Shown: one piece after another, positions 1-9,895 of the stretch
Numbering within the stretch: position 1 is the first letter of the stretch
Layout: every line of letters starts with the position of its first letter
The notes under the pieces: model-generated
Databases searched by the model: none
Told to the model about the DNA's origin: nothing
Seen by the model: the letters and a program-made list of their open reading frames with translations, nothing else
NCBI GenBank assembly: GCA_017880865.1
Contig: JADGRL010000028.1
Location: 1-36,102, forward strand
Origin: Gallionella sp.
GTDB lineage: Bacteria; Pseudomonadota; Gammaproteobacteria; Burkholderiales; Gallionellaceae
DNA: 36,102 bases
Direction: 5' to 3'
Position numbers and translations under genes: made by a program

Positions 1-506
1 TGACCAATCTGCTGAATCAATCCAGGCAATCGTTTACGGAATTCTGGGCGGTGCGCGATGCGCGCGAGCGCACGATGCTCGGCATGGCTGCGCTGGTCGT
101 GATATTTGGCTTGGCCTACGTATTGCTGATCGATCCGGCCATCAACGGTCGCGACCAATTGAACAAAAACCTTCCCGTGCTGCGCCAGCAAGTCGCGCAA
201 CTGCAGGCCTTGTCGAAAGAAGCTGCGGCGCTTTCCGGCAAATCCGCTACGCCGTCGATCGCGATGTCCAAAGAAAATATCGAGGCGGCGCTTGCGCGAA
301 ATGGCTTGAAGCCGCAAAGCGTGATATTGACCGGCGACTTTGCGAAGGTGCAACTCACGACAGTCTCTTTTGCCAGTACGCTAAATTGGCTGGACGATAT
401 GCAAAAAACTGCGCTGATTTCCGTGATAGACGCCAATATTGTTGCGCAGGCGCAACCCGATATGGTCAATGCGACAATGACACTGCGCCAACCCAGAAAT
501 GAATAA
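1..506 (+). CDS. gspM: Type II secretion system protein GspM (first base missing)
   Basis: GspM is an inner-membrane platform protein of the type II secretion system that partners GspL. The open frame runs to a TAA at 504-506, and bases 1-2 (TG) followed by ACC AAT CTG fit an ATG whose A lies just outside the window. That start would give about 168 residues, the usual GspM size. A short cytoplasmic N-terminus precedes one membrane helix at about residues 27-44, then a coiled, Gln/Leu-rich periplasmic stretch and a small ferredoxin-like C-terminal domain. Family identity rests on size, topology and position directly before gspN and gspD, because GspM sequences diverge strongly. A start overlapping the gspL stop (ATGA) is likely but cannot be seen. 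Confidence 0.85.
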   Translation, partial: TNLLNQSRQSFTEFWAVRDARERTMLGMAALVVIFGLAYVLLIDPAINGRDQLNKNLPVLRQQVAQLQALSKEAAALSGKSATPSIAMSKENIEAALARNGLKPQSVILTGDFAKVQLTTVSFASTLNWLDDMQKTALISVIDANIVAQAQPDMVNATMTLRQPRNE

Positions 507-581
507 CCCCCGACATCCAATTCAATTTTTCCCGGGAATGCTGAAGCCCTGTGTGTCCTGTAAACCTAGCAAGGACTTCCA

Positions 582-1355
582 TTGCGTCGCCTCGTGATAT
601 GGTTGCTGGCGGGGATTGTCAGTGTCGCACTCACCATGCTGATATTTTTTCCGGCAACCTGGATGATGACTATGGTGGAGCAGCAGACTGCGGGCCGCTT
701 GACGCTCGGGGATGCGCATGGCACATTGTGGCGCGGTTCGGCCTTCATCGGCGGCGCACCGAGCGGTAGTGATCCGGTAACGCCGCTGTTGCCGGGACGC
801 TTCTCGTGGCATTTGTCCCCGATGGTATTGTTCGGCAGTGTCGATGCGGAACTGGAAAATTCGGCGGCACTATCGCAACCGATCAGCGTGACGGGTAGTT
901 GGCATCAATGGCTGGTGAGTCCGGGGGCGATTGTATTACCGGCGGAACGCTTGGCCGCTCTGGGCGCACCGCTGAATACAGTGCAGCCGTCCGGCCAGAT
1001 GCGCTTATCATGGGAACCGCTGCAAATAACCCAGCAGAATGGAAAAACCGAACTGGTCGGAGCGATGAACCTGGAAATTAATGATCTGGGTTCACGTCTG
1101 TCGCCGATCAAACCGCTGGGCAGTTACAATTTAAAACTCGACTGGCACGGTGCACAGGCAGCTGTGATGCTTAAGACGGTCAAAGGGCCGATGTTGCTGA
1201 ACGGTTCAGGGATGTTTGCCGACGAACATATGCAGTTTTCCGGCACGGCACAAGCCGAAGCTGGACAAGAACAAAGGCTGGCGAATTTTCTGAATTTGCT
1301 GGGACAACGCCGCACAGAAGGCGACAAAGATGTTATCGCGCTAGAGTTCAAATGA
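582..1355 (+). CDS. gspN: Type II secretion system protein GspN
   Basis: This encodes 257 residues with one N-terminal membrane helix (about residues 4-25) followed by a beta-rich periplasmic domain, the layout of T2SS protein N. GspN is an accessory inner-membrane component that is not present in all T2SS. The chosen start is TTG at 582, because AAGGA at 571-575 sits six bases upstream and no ATG lies before the helix. A 75-base gap separates it from gspM, while its TGA overlaps the gspD ATG (ATGA at 1352-1355), so the two are translationally coupled. Identification is by position between gspM and gspD plus topology and length. Confidence 0.85.
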   Translation: MRRLVIWLLAGIVSVALTMLIFFPATWMMTMVEQQTAGRLTLGDAHGTLWRGSAFIGGAPSGSDPVTPLLPGRFSWHLSPMVLFGSVDAELENSAALSQPISVTGSWHQWLVSPGAIVLPAERLAALGAPLNTVQPSGQMRLSWEPLQITQQNGKTELVGAMNLEINDLGSRLSPIKPLGSYNLKLDWHGAQAAVMLKTVKGPMLLNGSGMFADEHMQFSGTAQAEAGQEQRLANFLNLLGQRRTEGDKDVIALEFK

Positions 1356-3652
1356 AAAAAAATAAATTAACTAAGATGCCCAAAAATAGCATGCCTGAAA
1401 TAGAAAAAAGACCCGCCGCATGGCGGAACTGGAGCGCCACGATCATATTACTGTTCGCCGCGATCAGCATACAACCGGCGTTGGCACAGGAACCGAATAA
1501 CCCTGGGCCGGGCACCAGTCCAAACCTGAATGGGATCTCGGGAACCAATGCGATCCCGAGCATAAAAGAAATCCCCGCCACAAAAGAAATCACGGGCTCT
1601 AATGAAATCCCCGTCACACACAAAGCCGCGAATGCCAACAAGGATACGGGCTCGGATAAGGTCACACTCAATTTCGTCGATGCCGATATCGAGTCGGTAA
1701 TCGCGGCGGTCGGTGATTACACCAGCACGACGTTCATCATTGATCCCCGTGTTAAAGGCACGATCAGCCTAGTATCCGAGAAGCCGCTCACCAAGGCTCA
1801 GGCATTCCAGCTATTGACCTCTGTATTGCGCTTGCATGGTTATTCGGTGGTGGCTGCCAACGGCTATACCAAAGTGGTGCCTGAAGCGGATGCCAAATTA
1901 CAGGCTGGCCCGATTCAGGCAGGTTTATTACGCGGCGACCAGATTGCGACGCAAATTTTTCATTTGAATTTCGAATCAGCCAATAATATGGTGGCGGTGT
2001 TGCGCCCGCTGATTTCGCCGAACAACACCATCAACGCCAACCCGGACAACAACACGTTGATCATCACCGATTACGCCGACAACCTGCTACGCATGGGCAA
2101 AATAATCGCGGCGCTGGACGGACCCGCGAACAACGATCTGGACGTGGTGCCTATACGCTATGCGGTCGCCAACGATATTGCGGTGATGGTCAATAGGCTG
2201 CTGGAGCCGGGAGCTGCGGCCGGAGGCGATGCCGGGCGCGTCACCGTGCTGGCCTATCCGCGAACCAACTCGGTCGTGGTGCGCGCGCCGTCCGAAGCAC
2301 GCGCCAATCTGGCAAAAGAACTGATTAAAAAACTCGACCAGCCGACCGCACAGCCGGGCAACGTGCATGTGGTCTATCTGAAGAATGCCGAAGCGACCAA
2401 ACTTGCACTCACCTTACGTGCCGTGGTGTCAGCGGATACTTCCGCGATCAATGCAGCGACCGCTGCAACGCCCGGATCACCCCAACAGGCGCAGTTGTCC
2501 AGCGGCGGCGCGGCCGGATTCATTCAGGCTGATCCGACGACCAACACGCTGATCATCACCGCCAGCGAGTCGGTCTACCGCGACTTGCGCACCGTCATCG
2601 ATCAGCTTGATGCGCGCCGCGCCCAAGTCTATATCGAGTCACTGATCGTCGAAGTATCTGCGAGCAAAGCGGCCGAACTCGGCGTGCAATGGGCAGCACT
2701 CGGCGGGACGACTACCATTGGCGGAGGTGGTACATCGTTCTCCACCGGCGGCAATAATCTGGCCAACCAGGTCACGGCACACTTGGCTCCCGGCGGCGTG
2801 CCACTGGCTCCCAGCAACGGTTTAAATCTTGGGTTTGTTTCCGGCAAGATGGGTTTAGGCGTGTTGGTTCATGCTCTGGAATCCGACACCAGCGCAAATA
2901 TCCTGTCGATGCCCAACCTGATCACGCTCGACAATGAAGAAGCAAAAATTATCGTCGGCCAGAACGTACCCTTTATTACCGGCCAGTACACGACCTCGGC
3001 CTCGGCGGGGGGGAGTGCAGGTGTCAATCCTTTTCAGACGGTCGAGCGCAAGGATATCGGCTTGACGTTGCGGGTGAAGCCTCAGATTTCACAAGGCGGC
3101 ACGGTCAAGATGGCGATTTATCAGGAAACCTCGGCTATTCAGGATTCGACCAATTCTGCCGGACTCATCACCAGCAAGCGATCTCTCGATACCAATGTGC
3201 TGGTGGACGATGGACAGATCATCGTGTTGGGCGGTTTGATCGATGACAACATGCAAGAAAGTTATGAAAAAGTGCCAGGGTTAGGTGATATTCCTCTCAT
3301 CGGCAGTTTGTTCCAGTACAAGAAACGCAGCCACAACAAAACCAACTTGATGGTGTTCTTGCGTCCGACTGTGATACGCAACAATGAGCAGAGCGTGAAT
3401 CTGGCCGGAGATCGCTATGATTACATCCGCAATGCGGAAATTGCCGGTCAGCCAGAGCGTACTATCATATTGCCCAACATGGACGCGCCGCAGCTGCCGC
3501 CACTGCAGGACGGTCAGATGGTCGGTGGTATTTTGTCCAACAAGACCGGATCGAACGCGCAAAAAAATGCGTCTCCTGCCCCAGCTCAAAATCCGCTTCC
3601 ACAAGACCCAGCTCCGCAAGAACCTGCAGCAGCGGCAGTACCACAACAGTAA
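1352..3652 (+). CDS. gspD: Type II secretion system secretin GspD
   Basis: GspD forms the multimeric outer-membrane channel of the T2SS. The 766-residue product begins with a long basic N-region and a signal peptide (hydrophobic core about 28-44, probable cleavage after ALA at 42-44). A low-complexity linker rich in I/P/K/T/N follows at about 45-103, then the N0 domain (about 105-180), the N1-N3 ring domains and the secretin barrel. The diagnostic motif VPGLGDIPLIGSLF starts at residue 641, and VGQNVPFITG marks the entry of the core. The C-terminus is a Pro/Ala/Gln-rich tail of about 25 residues. The start overlaps the gspN stop by four bases. The extended N-terminal linker contains imperfect repeats (see findings). 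No pilotin gene is evident nearby. Confidence 0.97.
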   Translation: MKKNKLTKMPKNSMPEIEKRPAAWRNWSATIILLFAAISIQPALAQEPNNPGPGTSPNLNGISGTNAIPSIKEIPATKEITGSNEIPVTHKAANANKDTGSDKVTLNFVDADIESVIAAVGDYTSTTFIIDPRVKGTISLVSEKPLTKAQAFQLLTSVLRLHGYSVVAANGYTKVVPEADAKLQAGPIQAGLLRGDQIATQIFHLNFESANNMVAVLRPLISPNNTINANPDNNTLIITDYADNLLRMGKIIAALDGPANNDLDVVPIRYAVANDIAVMVNRLLEPGAAAGGDAGRVTVLAYPRTNSVVVRAPSEARANLAKELIKKLDQPTAQPGNVHVVYLKNAEATKLALTLRAVVSADTSAINAATAATPGSPQQAQLSSGGAAGFIQADPTTNTLIITASESVYRDLRTVIDQLDARRAQVYIESLIVEVSASKAAELGVQWAALGGTTTIGGGGTSFSTGGNNLANQVTAHLAPGGVPLAPSNGLNLGFVSGKMGLGVLVHALESDTSANILSMPNLITLDNEEAKIIVGQNVPFITGQYTTSASAGGSAGVNPFQTVERKDIGLTLRVKPQISQGGTVKMAIYQETSAIQDSTNSAGLITSKRSLDTNVLVDDGQIIVLGGLIDDNMQESYEKVPGLGDIPLIGSLFQYKKRSHNKTNLMVFLRPTVIRNNEQSVNLAGDRYDYIRNAEIAGQPERTIILPNMDAPQLPPLQDGQMVGGILSNKTGSNAQKNASPAPAQNPLPQDPAPQEPAAAAVPQQ

Positions 3653-3658
3653 TTCGCC

Positions 3659-5092
3659 ATGGATCATTCTGTGATGGACGCACGTCTTCTCCCCTACGCA
3701 TTCGCCCGCGACTTCGCGCTGCTCGCGCAACGCACCGGCACAGGCCCCGTCGAAGTATGGGTGTCGGATACGACCACGCCGGGCGCAATCGCGGAAGTGA
3801 GCCGTTGCTTCGGGCACATCAAACTGAAATCAATGTCGCGCGAGGAACTCGAAGCGTCGATCGCCAAAGCCTATGCCGGTTCGGGCGGCGACGCAGCGCA
3901 GGTCATCGATGAATACGAGTCCGATCTCGATTTGGCGAAACTGATGCTGGACATGCCCGCGATCGAAGATTTGCTGGAATCGGCCGATGACGCGCCGGTG
4001 ATAAAGATGATCAATGCGTTGCTGACGCAGGCCTTGCGAGAAGGCGCGTCGGATATTCATATCGAACCGTTCGAGCAGATTTCGGTGGTGCGCTTTCGCA
4101 TCGACGGCAGCTTGCGCGATGTGGTGCGCCCGAAGAAGGCGATTCATGCCTCGCTGATTTCGCGTATCAAGATCATGGCGCAGCTCGACATCGCCGAAAA
4201 ACGTTTGCCGCAGGATGGACGCATCACGCTGCGCGTCGGCGGCAAGCCGGTCGATGTGCGGGTATCCACCTTGCCGACCGGCCATGGTGAGCGCGCGGTG
4301 TTGCGTCTGCTCGACAAGGAAGCGGGCCAGCTCGACTTGCAGAATCTGGGTATGAGTGATGCCGTGCTGACGCAATTTGACAAGCTGATTGCGCAGCCGC
4401 ACGGCATCGTGCTGGTCACGGGACCTACCGGTTCCGGCAAGACCACCACGCTGTATGCCGCGCTATCGCGGCTGAATGCGACCAGCACCAATATCCTGAC
4501 GGTCGAAGACCCGATCGAATACGAATTGAGCGGCGTCAGTCAGACCCAGGTCAATCCGCGCATCGACATGACGTTTGCGAAAGCGTTGCGCGCAATCCTG
4601 CGGCAGGACCCGGACATCATCATGATCGGCGAAATCCGCGATCTGGAAACCGCGCAAATCGCGGTTCAGGCATCCTTGACCGGCCATCTGGTGCTGGCGA
4701 CCCTGCACACCAATGATTCGTCGGCGGCAGTCACGCGCTTGCTCGACATGGGCATCGAACCATTCCTGTTGTCGTCGTCGCTGCTCGGCGTGGTCGCCCA
4801 GCGTTTGGTGCGCAAATTATGCGACCACTGCAAAAAACATGAAGGCGAATTGTGGCAGGCAGTCGGTTGCGACAAATGCGGGCACACCGGTTATCAGGGG
4901 CGGGTCGGCGTGTATGAATTATTGCTGACCACCGAACAAATACGCGCGCAAATTCATAACCGCGCATCGGAAGCCGACATACGCGCCACCGCGCAACAAG
5001 ACGGGATGCGCACGATGCGCGAAGATGGCGATCGCTGGTTGAAAGACGGCACAACGACGCAGGCGGAATTGCTGCGCGTCACCAAGGAATAA
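3659..5092 (+). CDS. gspE: Type II secretion system ATPase GspE
   Basis: GspE is the cytoplasmic hexameric ATPase that powers pseudopilus assembly. The 477-residue protein has an N1E-like N-terminal domain that binds GspL, a Walker A GPTGSGKT at residues 255-262, an Asp box (TVEDPIE), a Walker B region around 315-326 ([14 protein letters not shown]) and a His box ([14 protein letters not shown]). A zinc-binding tetracysteine module is visible as C388-x2-C391 and C404-x2-C407, with a slightly shortened loop between the pairs. ATG at 3659 was chosen; an in-frame ATG at 3674 is an alternative. It lies six bases after gspD and one base before gspF, so it belongs to the same operon. Confidence 0.97.
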   Translation: MDHSVMDARLLPYAFARDFALLAQRTGTGPVEVWVSDTTTPGAIAEVSRCFGHIKLKSMSREELEASIAKAYAGSGGDAAQVIDEYESDLDLAKLMLDMPAIEDLLESADDAPVIKMINALLTQALREGASDIHIEPFEQISVVRFRIDGSLRDVVRPKKAIHASLISRIKIMAQLDIAEKRLPQDGRITLRVGGKPVDVRVSTLPTGHGERAVLRLLDKEAGQLDLQNLGMSDAVLTQFDKLIAQPHGIVLVTGPTGSGKTTTLYAALSRLNATSTNILTVEDPIEYELSGVSQTQVNPRIDMTFAKALRAILRQDPDIIMIGEIRDLETAQIAVQASLTGHLVLATLHTNDSSAAVTRLLDMGIEPFLLSSSLLGVVAQRLVRKLCDHCKKHEGELWQAVGCDKCGHTGYQGRVGVYELLLTTEQIRAQIHNRASEADIRATAQQDGMRTMREDGDRWLKDGTTTQAELLRVTKE

Positions 5093-5093
5093 C

Positions 5094-6314
5094 GTGCCAG
5101 CATTCAGCTATGAAGCCGTCGATGCGACGGGCGCCACCAAAAAAGGCGTAGTCAACGCCGATAGCGCGCGTGCCGCACGCGCCGATCTGCGCGCGCAAGG
5201 TCTGACGCCGATTACGGTCGATACGATTTCGACCCAGCTCGACGAAGCGGGACTGACCAAACGCAGCGCGTTCGGCGATCATCTATCCACGGTGGAACTG
5301 GCCTTATTTACTCGCCAATTGGCCAGCCTGCTGGAAGCTAGCCTGCCGCTGGAGCAGGCGTTTTCTGCGTTGCTGGAACAAGCCGAGCGCACCTATGTGC
5401 GCGACTTGATCGCATCGATACGTTCTGAGGTGATGGGCGGAGCGTCGCTGTCCGATGCGCTGGCGAAGCATCCGCGCGACTTTGCCGACATCTATCGCGC
5501 GCTGGTCGCATCCGGCGAGCAGATCGGCCAATTGGCGCGCGTTCTGTCGCGGCTCTCGGACTATATCGAGCGACGCAATGCGCTGGTACAAAAGGTCAAA
5601 CTCGCGTTTACCTATCCGGCCATCGTCACCGTGGTGGCGTTTTTGATCGTGATCTTTTTGCTGACCTACGTGGTGCCGCAAATCGTGTCGGTGTTTGCCA
5701 ACACCAAACAAAAGCTGCCGTTCCTGACCACGGTGATGTTGGGCGTTTCGGATTTCGTGCGCAATTACGGGATATACGTTTTTCTGGTTGTCGTGGCGCT
5801 GGCTTTCGTCTGGCGCCGTGCACTGAAAGACCCCGCGATCAAGCTGCGCTGGCATACCTGGTTGTTGACCGCGCCGCTGTATGGAAGATTCGAGCGCAGC
5901 CTCAACACCGCGCGCTTCGCCAGCACACTGGCGATCACCACCGGTTCCGGCGTGCCGATATTGCGCGCGCTGCAAACCAGCCGCGACACCCTGACCAATG
6001 TCGCGATGCGCGCGCAGGTCGAAGAGGCCGCGAACAGCGTGCGCGAAGGTGTCGGCCTGGCGCGCGCGCTGTCGGCGCACAAACATTTCCCGCCGATGCT
6101 GATCCACATGATCCGCGCCGGTGAAGTCACCGGAGAATTACCGGCAATGCTGGAGCGCGCCGCCAGCGCTCAGGAACAGGATCTGGAACGCCGCGCGATG
6201 ACCATTGCCGGATTACTTGAACCGGCGCTGATACTGGCGATGGGCGTGGTGGTGTTGCTGATCGTGCTGGCCGTGTTGATGCCGATCATCGAAATCAATC
6301 AATTGGTGCACTAA
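5094..6314 (+). CDS. gspF: Type II secretion system inner-membrane platform protein GspF
   Basis: GspF is the polytopic platform protein that couples the ATPase to pseudopilus growth. The 406 residues contain the usual N-terminal PAFSYEAVDATG motif and two T2SSF domains (about 70-195 and 273-397). There are three membrane helices, near 171-195, 222-240 and 376-400. The length equals that of typical GspF proteins. Translation starts at GTG 5094, one base after the gspE stop, and the conserved N-terminal motif begins immediately, which supports this start. It is more likely GspF than PilC because of its placement in the gsp operon. Confidence 0.97.
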   Translation: MPAFSYEAVDATGATKKGVVNADSARAARADLRAQGLTPITVDTISTQLDEAGLTKRSAFGDHLSTVELALFTRQLASLLEASLPLEQAFSALLEQAERTYVRDLIASIRSEVMGGASLSDALAKHPRDFADIYRALVASGEQIGQLARVLSRLSDYIERRNALVQKVKLAFTYPAIVTVVAFLIVIFLLTYVVPQIVSVFANTKQKLPFLTTVMLGVSDFVRNYGIYVFLVVVALAFVWRRALKDPAIKLRWHTWLLTAPLYGRFERSLNTARFASTLAITTGSGVPILRALQTSRDTLTNVAMRAQVEEAANSVREGVGLARALSAHKHFPPMLIHMIRAGEVTGELPAMLERAASAQEQDLERRAMTIAGLLEPALILAMGVVVLLIVLAVLMPIIEINQLVH

Positions 6315-6361
6315 CGGTATGACCGATCACAGTCCGCTTGGGCGCTGATATGAGGAATGAA

Positions 6362-6919
6362 ATGAAACGCCTGCCCATGATTTTAAGTTTTATATTGTTC
6401 ATCGCCTTGTGCGTATCGGCCGCGTATTGGGCGATGCAATTATTCAAGCCGCCCCTGCGCGCGGTCGCAGCACCACCCCAGACGGCCCAACCGGCACCAA
6501 AACTGGATGCTGCGGCAGGCTTGTTAGGCGGTCATGCGAATGCGGTTGCCGCCAGTAATTTTCAATTAAAAGGTGTGGTGGTCGCGAGCAATCCGGCTGA
6601 GAGTGTCGCGATACTGTCCGCTAACGGCAAGTCACCCAAAGCGATCAGAACCAATGCGGAGGTGGTGCCCGGCGTCATGGTCAAGGAAGTAAATCGACGC
6701 TATGTGCTGCTGTCGGAAGGCGGCGTGATCAAACGGGTCGAATTGCCCGAAGATACCAAGGCGCAACTGAAAGTGGGGCAATCTACCAATGCGGGATACA
6801 CAGGCTCGCAACCGGCAAACCACCCGGGTCTATCGACTGAGCTCAGGTCAGGTCCTTCCAATCCGTCTGGCCCGCCTCAGAACTATTCAGGCCCGCATCC
6901 CAATCCGCACAGGCCTTAG
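6362..6919 (+). CDS. gspC: Type II secretion system protein GspC, HR-domain type with proline-rich tail
   Basis: This small protein (185 residues from ATG 6362) has one N-terminal membrane helix (about 4-24), a Pro/Ala linker, and a beta-rich block around residues 60-125. In that block NFQLKGVV, AILSANG, NRRYVLLSEGG and IKRVELP match the homology region of GspC, which contacts the GspD N0 domain. No PDZ domain follows; instead there is a Pro/Gly/Ser/Asn-rich tail of about 45 residues. ATG 6362 was chosen because AGGA at 6353-6356 is five bases upstream; an in-frame ATG at 6350 and a TTG at 6338 are weaker. It lies 47 bases after gspF on the same strand. An order with gspC after gspF is known in some betaproteobacteria. 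The symbol is assigned from domain pattern and context. Confidence 0.72.
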   Translation: MKRLPMILSFILFIALCVSAAYWAMQLFKPPLRAVAAPPQTAQPAPKLDAAAGLLGGHANAVAASNFQLKGVVVASNPAESVAILSANGKSPKAIRTNAEVVPGVMVKEVNRRYVLLSEGGVIKRVELPEDTKAQLKVGQSTNAGYTGSQPANHPGLSTELRSGPSNPSGPPQNYSGPHPNPHRP

Positions 6920-7031
6920 GCACCCAAAGTACCCCATCACAGCCATAGCAACTTCGCCAGGTTATTCCCTTGCTCTTCCTCTTCGCCATGCTGCAAAGGC
7001 TCATCGCTGCATCCGGAGAAATCGGGACTCG

Positions 7032-8126
7032 TCAGGTATTCTGCACCACGATTTTAGGGAAAGCCGCGCTGTGATCCTGCGCCATGTCCGCGATTTTGAC
7101 CGCGATACGGCGAGCAATCTGCTTGTAAGTCTTGGCGATGTTGCCGTCCGGATCGGCCACTACCGTGGGATTACCTGAATCGGCCTGCTCGCGGATGCGA
7201 ATGTCCAGAGGCAGGCCGCCCAGAAATTCCACGTCGTAATCGGCGCACATCTTCTCGCCGCCACCCGCACCGAAGATGTGTTCCTCATGTCCACAATTAG
7301 AGCAAATGTGCGTGCTCATATTTTCGACGATGCCGACGATTTTGATGCCGACCTTCTCGAACATCTTCAGCCCCTTGCGCGCGTCCATCAACGCGATGTC
7401 CTGCGGCGTGGTCACGATCACCGCACCGGTGACCGGCACTTTTTGCGCCAGCGTCAACTGGATGTCGCCGGTGCCTGGTGGTAAATCCACCACCAGATAA
7501 TCCAGATTGTCCCAGCGCGTCTGGTGCAGCAACTGATCGAGTGCCTGCGTCACCATCGGGCCGCGCCACACCATCGGCGTATCGTCGCCCTCGATCATGA
7601 AACCGATAGACATGGCTTGCAAGCCGTGATTGCTCATCGGTTCGATGGATTTTCCGTCAACCGATTTGGGCTGACCGGAAATGCCCAGCATCGTGGGTTG
7701 CGAAGGGCCGTAGATGTCGGCATCCAGCACGCCGACGCGCGCGCCCTCGGCAGCCAGCGCCAGCGCCAGGTTCACCGCCGTGGTGGATTTCCCCACGCCG
7801 CCCTTGCCGCTCGCCACCGCGATGATGTTTTTCACGCCACTCACCAGCGGCACGCCGCGCTGCACCGCGTGCGGCACGACTTTGCTGGACACATTAACGC
7901 TGACCTTGCCCACGCTCGGCAACGTCGTTTTCAGATGCGCTTCGACCATCGCGCGTATCTCGTCCCACACGCTCTTGGCCGGATAGCCGAGCAGAATATC
8001 CAGCGACACATTGATGCCGCTGATCTTGATGTTCTTCACCGATTTATCGCTGACGAAATCTTTTTTGGTGTTCGGGTCGATCAGATTCTTCAACGCGCTT
8101 TGCACATCTGTTTCGTTAAAACTCAT
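7032..8126 (-). CDS. apbC: Iron-sulfur cluster carrier protein ApbC/Mrp
   Basis: ApbC (Mrp/NBP35 family) is a cytoplasmic P-loop ATPase that binds and transfers Fe-S clusters. The 364-residue protein has an N-terminal MIP18/DUF59-type domain (about 1-85). The deviant Walker A GKGGVGKST is at 107-115, the switch region VVDLPPGTGD around 212-221, and the cluster-bridging cysteines C275-x2-C278 are present. ATG 8126 is preferred because AGGAG (8133-8137, minus strand) lies six bases upstream; the adjacent GTG at 8129 is too close to that site. It is separated from der by about 255 bases and seems to have its own promoter. The convergent neighbour is gspC. Confidence 0.95.
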   Translation of the reverse strand: MSFNETDVQSALKNLIDPNTKKDFVSDKSVKNIKISGINVSLDILLGYPAKSVWDEIRAMVEAHLKTTLPSVGKVSVNVSSKVVPHAVQRGVPLVSGVKNIIAVASGKGGVGKSTTAVNLALALAAEGARVGVLDADIYGPSQPTMLGISGQPKSVDGKSIEPMSNHGLQAMSIGFMIEGDDTPMVWRGPMVTQALDQLLHQTRWDNLDYLVVDLPPGTGDIQLTLAQKVPVTGAVIVTTPQDIALMDARKGLKMFEKVGIKIVGIVENMSTHICSNCGHEEHIFGAGGGEKMCADYDVEFLGGLPLDIRIREQADSGNPTVVADPDGNIAKTYKQIARRIAVKIADMAQDHSAAFPKIVVQNT

Positions 8127-8152
8127 CACGTACTCCTAAATTGAAAACCTAG

Positions 8153-8317
8153 CCTGAATTTAATACCCAAATTGTAATTTTAAACGAGCTGACTTGTTTT
8201 GTCGGGTATTTATTACCTGGCGCGCTGATCAGCGCATTGCGGGTAGTGGGGCGCATCGACGAGGCTGAAGTTGCACGGATGCTCAAGGGTTATATCAACG
8301 ATCAAGCTGACAATTGA
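8153..8317 (+). pseudogene. Possible gene remnant, C-terminal fragment without start
   Basis: An open frame from just after a TAG at 8150-8152 to a TGA at 8315-8317 has no ATG, and its only GTG/TTG codons lie late. Its last 30 codons read like a genuine amphipathic protein end (ALISALRVVGRIDEAEVARM, then LKGYINDQADN). It sits in the gap between apbC and der and overlaps the apbC promoter region on the other strand. It could be the decayed 3' end of a lost gene or a chance open frame. I do not recognise the family. Confidence 0.25.
8177..8205 (-). promoter_or_regulatory. Candidate sigma70 promoter for apbC
   Basis: On the minus strand a -35-like CCGACA (8200-8205) and a -10-like TAAAAT (8177-8182) are separated by exactly 17 bases. 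Transcription would start near 8170, about 45 bases before the apbC ATG. This rests on consensus matching by eye. Confidence 0.45.
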
Positions 8318-8381
8318 TTCGCGAAGCCGGTTGAATCCGATCTGCTGCTGTTGCACGCGCCCCTGGCACTTTCGCCTTGAC

Positions 8382-9782
8382 TTAACCGTACAGCTTGCGC
8401 CCGCGTATGCGCGCGCGATGGGCGCGGCGTTGTTCGCCCTCGGTAAGCGGCTTGGGCTTTGAACCCTCGAACGGATTCTTGCTGGAGTTGTATTGGATCT
8501 TCATCGGCGTGCCTTGCAACTTGAAGATTTCGCAGAAGGCGCGCTCCAGATAGCGCGAATAGCTGGCCGGCACGTCGTCCAGCCCGCTGCCGTGAATCAC
8601 GATCAGCGGCGGATTGCTGCCGCCCTGATGGGCGTAACGCATCTTCGGTATGAAGCGTCCCACTTTTGGCGGTTGCTGTTTTTCCAGTGCGGAGATCAGC
8701 GCGCGTGTGAGTTTTGGCGTGGACAATTTCGACATCGCGGCGGCGTAGGCTTGGTCCACCGATTTCAACACGTCCGTGATGCCATTGCCATTCAGCGCCG
8801 AGATGTAATGACGTTTGGCGAAACTCAAAAAATGCAGCTTGCGCTCGATATCACTCTTCACCATATCGCGATGGTGCTCGTCCAGCCCGTCCCATTTGTT
8901 CACCGCCAGCACCAGCGCGCGCCCGGCCTGCAACACGAAGTCGGCGACGTGCGCATCCTGCTCGGTGATCTGGTCGCGTGCATCCACCACAAGCACCACC
9001 ACGTTGGCATCTTCGATCGCCTGCATGGTTTTGATCACGGAAAATTTTTCCACCGCTTCTTCCACCTTGCCGCGACGGCGCACGCCGGCGGTGTCGATGA
9101 TGGTGTATTGACGCCCGTCGCGCTCGAAGTCGATGTAAATGGAATCGCGTGTCGTGCCCGGCTGGTCGAACGCGATCACGCGTTGTTCGCCGAGTATCGC
9201 GTTGACCAGCGTGGATTTGCCGACATTGGGGCGGCCGACGATGGCGAGTTTGGGCGGATGTTCCGCGTTGGATGCTTCTTCGACCTCGGGCGGAAAATTC
9301 TCCATTGCGATTTCGACCACTTCGGTCACGTTGTCGCCATGTGCCGAGGAAATCGGCAGCGGTTCGCCCAAGCCCAGCTCGAAAAATTCGGCGGTCACTT
9401 TGGCGCGCGCCATGCCTTCGGCCTTGTTGACCAACAACAAGATCGGCTTGCCGGTCTTGCGCAATTGTTCGGCGATGATGGCATCCTGTGGCGTGCAACC
9501 GGCACGGCCATCGACCAGGAACATGACCACGTCGGCTTCGTCTATCGCCTGGCGACTTTGCTTGGCCATCTCGAACATGATGCCGTCTTTTGCGACCGGC
9601 TCCAGCCCGCCGGTATCCACCACCAGATAGGGTCTATCCCCTACCCGGCCCTTGCCATAATGGCGGTCGCGGGTCAGCCCCGGCTGGTCGGCGACCAGCG
9701 CGTCGCGGCTGCGCGTGAGACGATTGAACAAGGTGGACTTGCCCACGTTTGGACGACCAACTAAAACTAGTGTGGGCAACAT
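8382..9782 (-). CDS. der: Ribosome biogenesis GTPase Der (EngA)
   Basis: Der is a double-GTPase needed for 50S ribosome subunit maturation. The 466-residue protein has two tandem G domains. The first has G1 GRPNVGKST at 9-17, G3 DTGG at 56-59 and G4 NKAE at 119-122. The second has G1 at 183-191, G3 DTAG at 230-233 and an NKWD motif near 302. A C-terminal KH-like domain and a basic tail ([15 protein letters not shown]) follow. ATG 9782 is preceded by AAAGG seven bases upstream. It follows bamB after a 113-base AT-rich gap, the conserved order for bamB-der in many proteobacteria. Confidence 0.98.
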   Translation of the reverse strand: MLPTLVLVGRPNVGKSTLFNRLTRSRDALVADQPGLTRDRHYGKGRVGDRPYLVVDTGGLEPVAKDGIMFEMAKQSRQAIDEADVVMFLVDGRAGCTPQDAIIAEQLRKTGKPILLLVNKAEGMARAKVTAEFFELGLGEPLPISSAHGDNVTEVVEIAMENFPPEVEEASNAEHPPKLAIVGRPNVGKSTLVNAILGEQRVIAFDQPGTTRDSIYIDFERDGRQYTIIDTAGVRRRGKVEEAVEKFSVIKTMQAIEDANVVVLVVDARDQITEQDAHVADFVLQAGRALVLAVNKWDGLDEHHRDMVKSDIERKLHFLSFAKRHYISALNGNGITDVLKSVDQAYAAAMSKLSTPKLTRALISALEKQQPPKVGRFIPKMRYAHQGGSNPPLIVIHGSGLDDVPASYSRYLERAFCEIFKLQGTPMKIQYNSSKNPFEGSKPKPLTEGEQRRAHRARIRGRKLYG

Positions 9783-9895
9783 ATGAAAACCTTTAATCCT
9801 TAAAAAAAACTCGTCCTAAAAATACACGAAACACAAAAATGGATTATTAATTGGTTGATAATTTTACGTAATCCAACCACCTACAAAAACTTTCT

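Noticed and set aside
8493..9764. Long plus-strand open frame antisense to der
   Set aside because: It is a shadow of der in GC-rich codons, with His/Arg/Gln-rich translation and no family motif; der is complete on the other strand.
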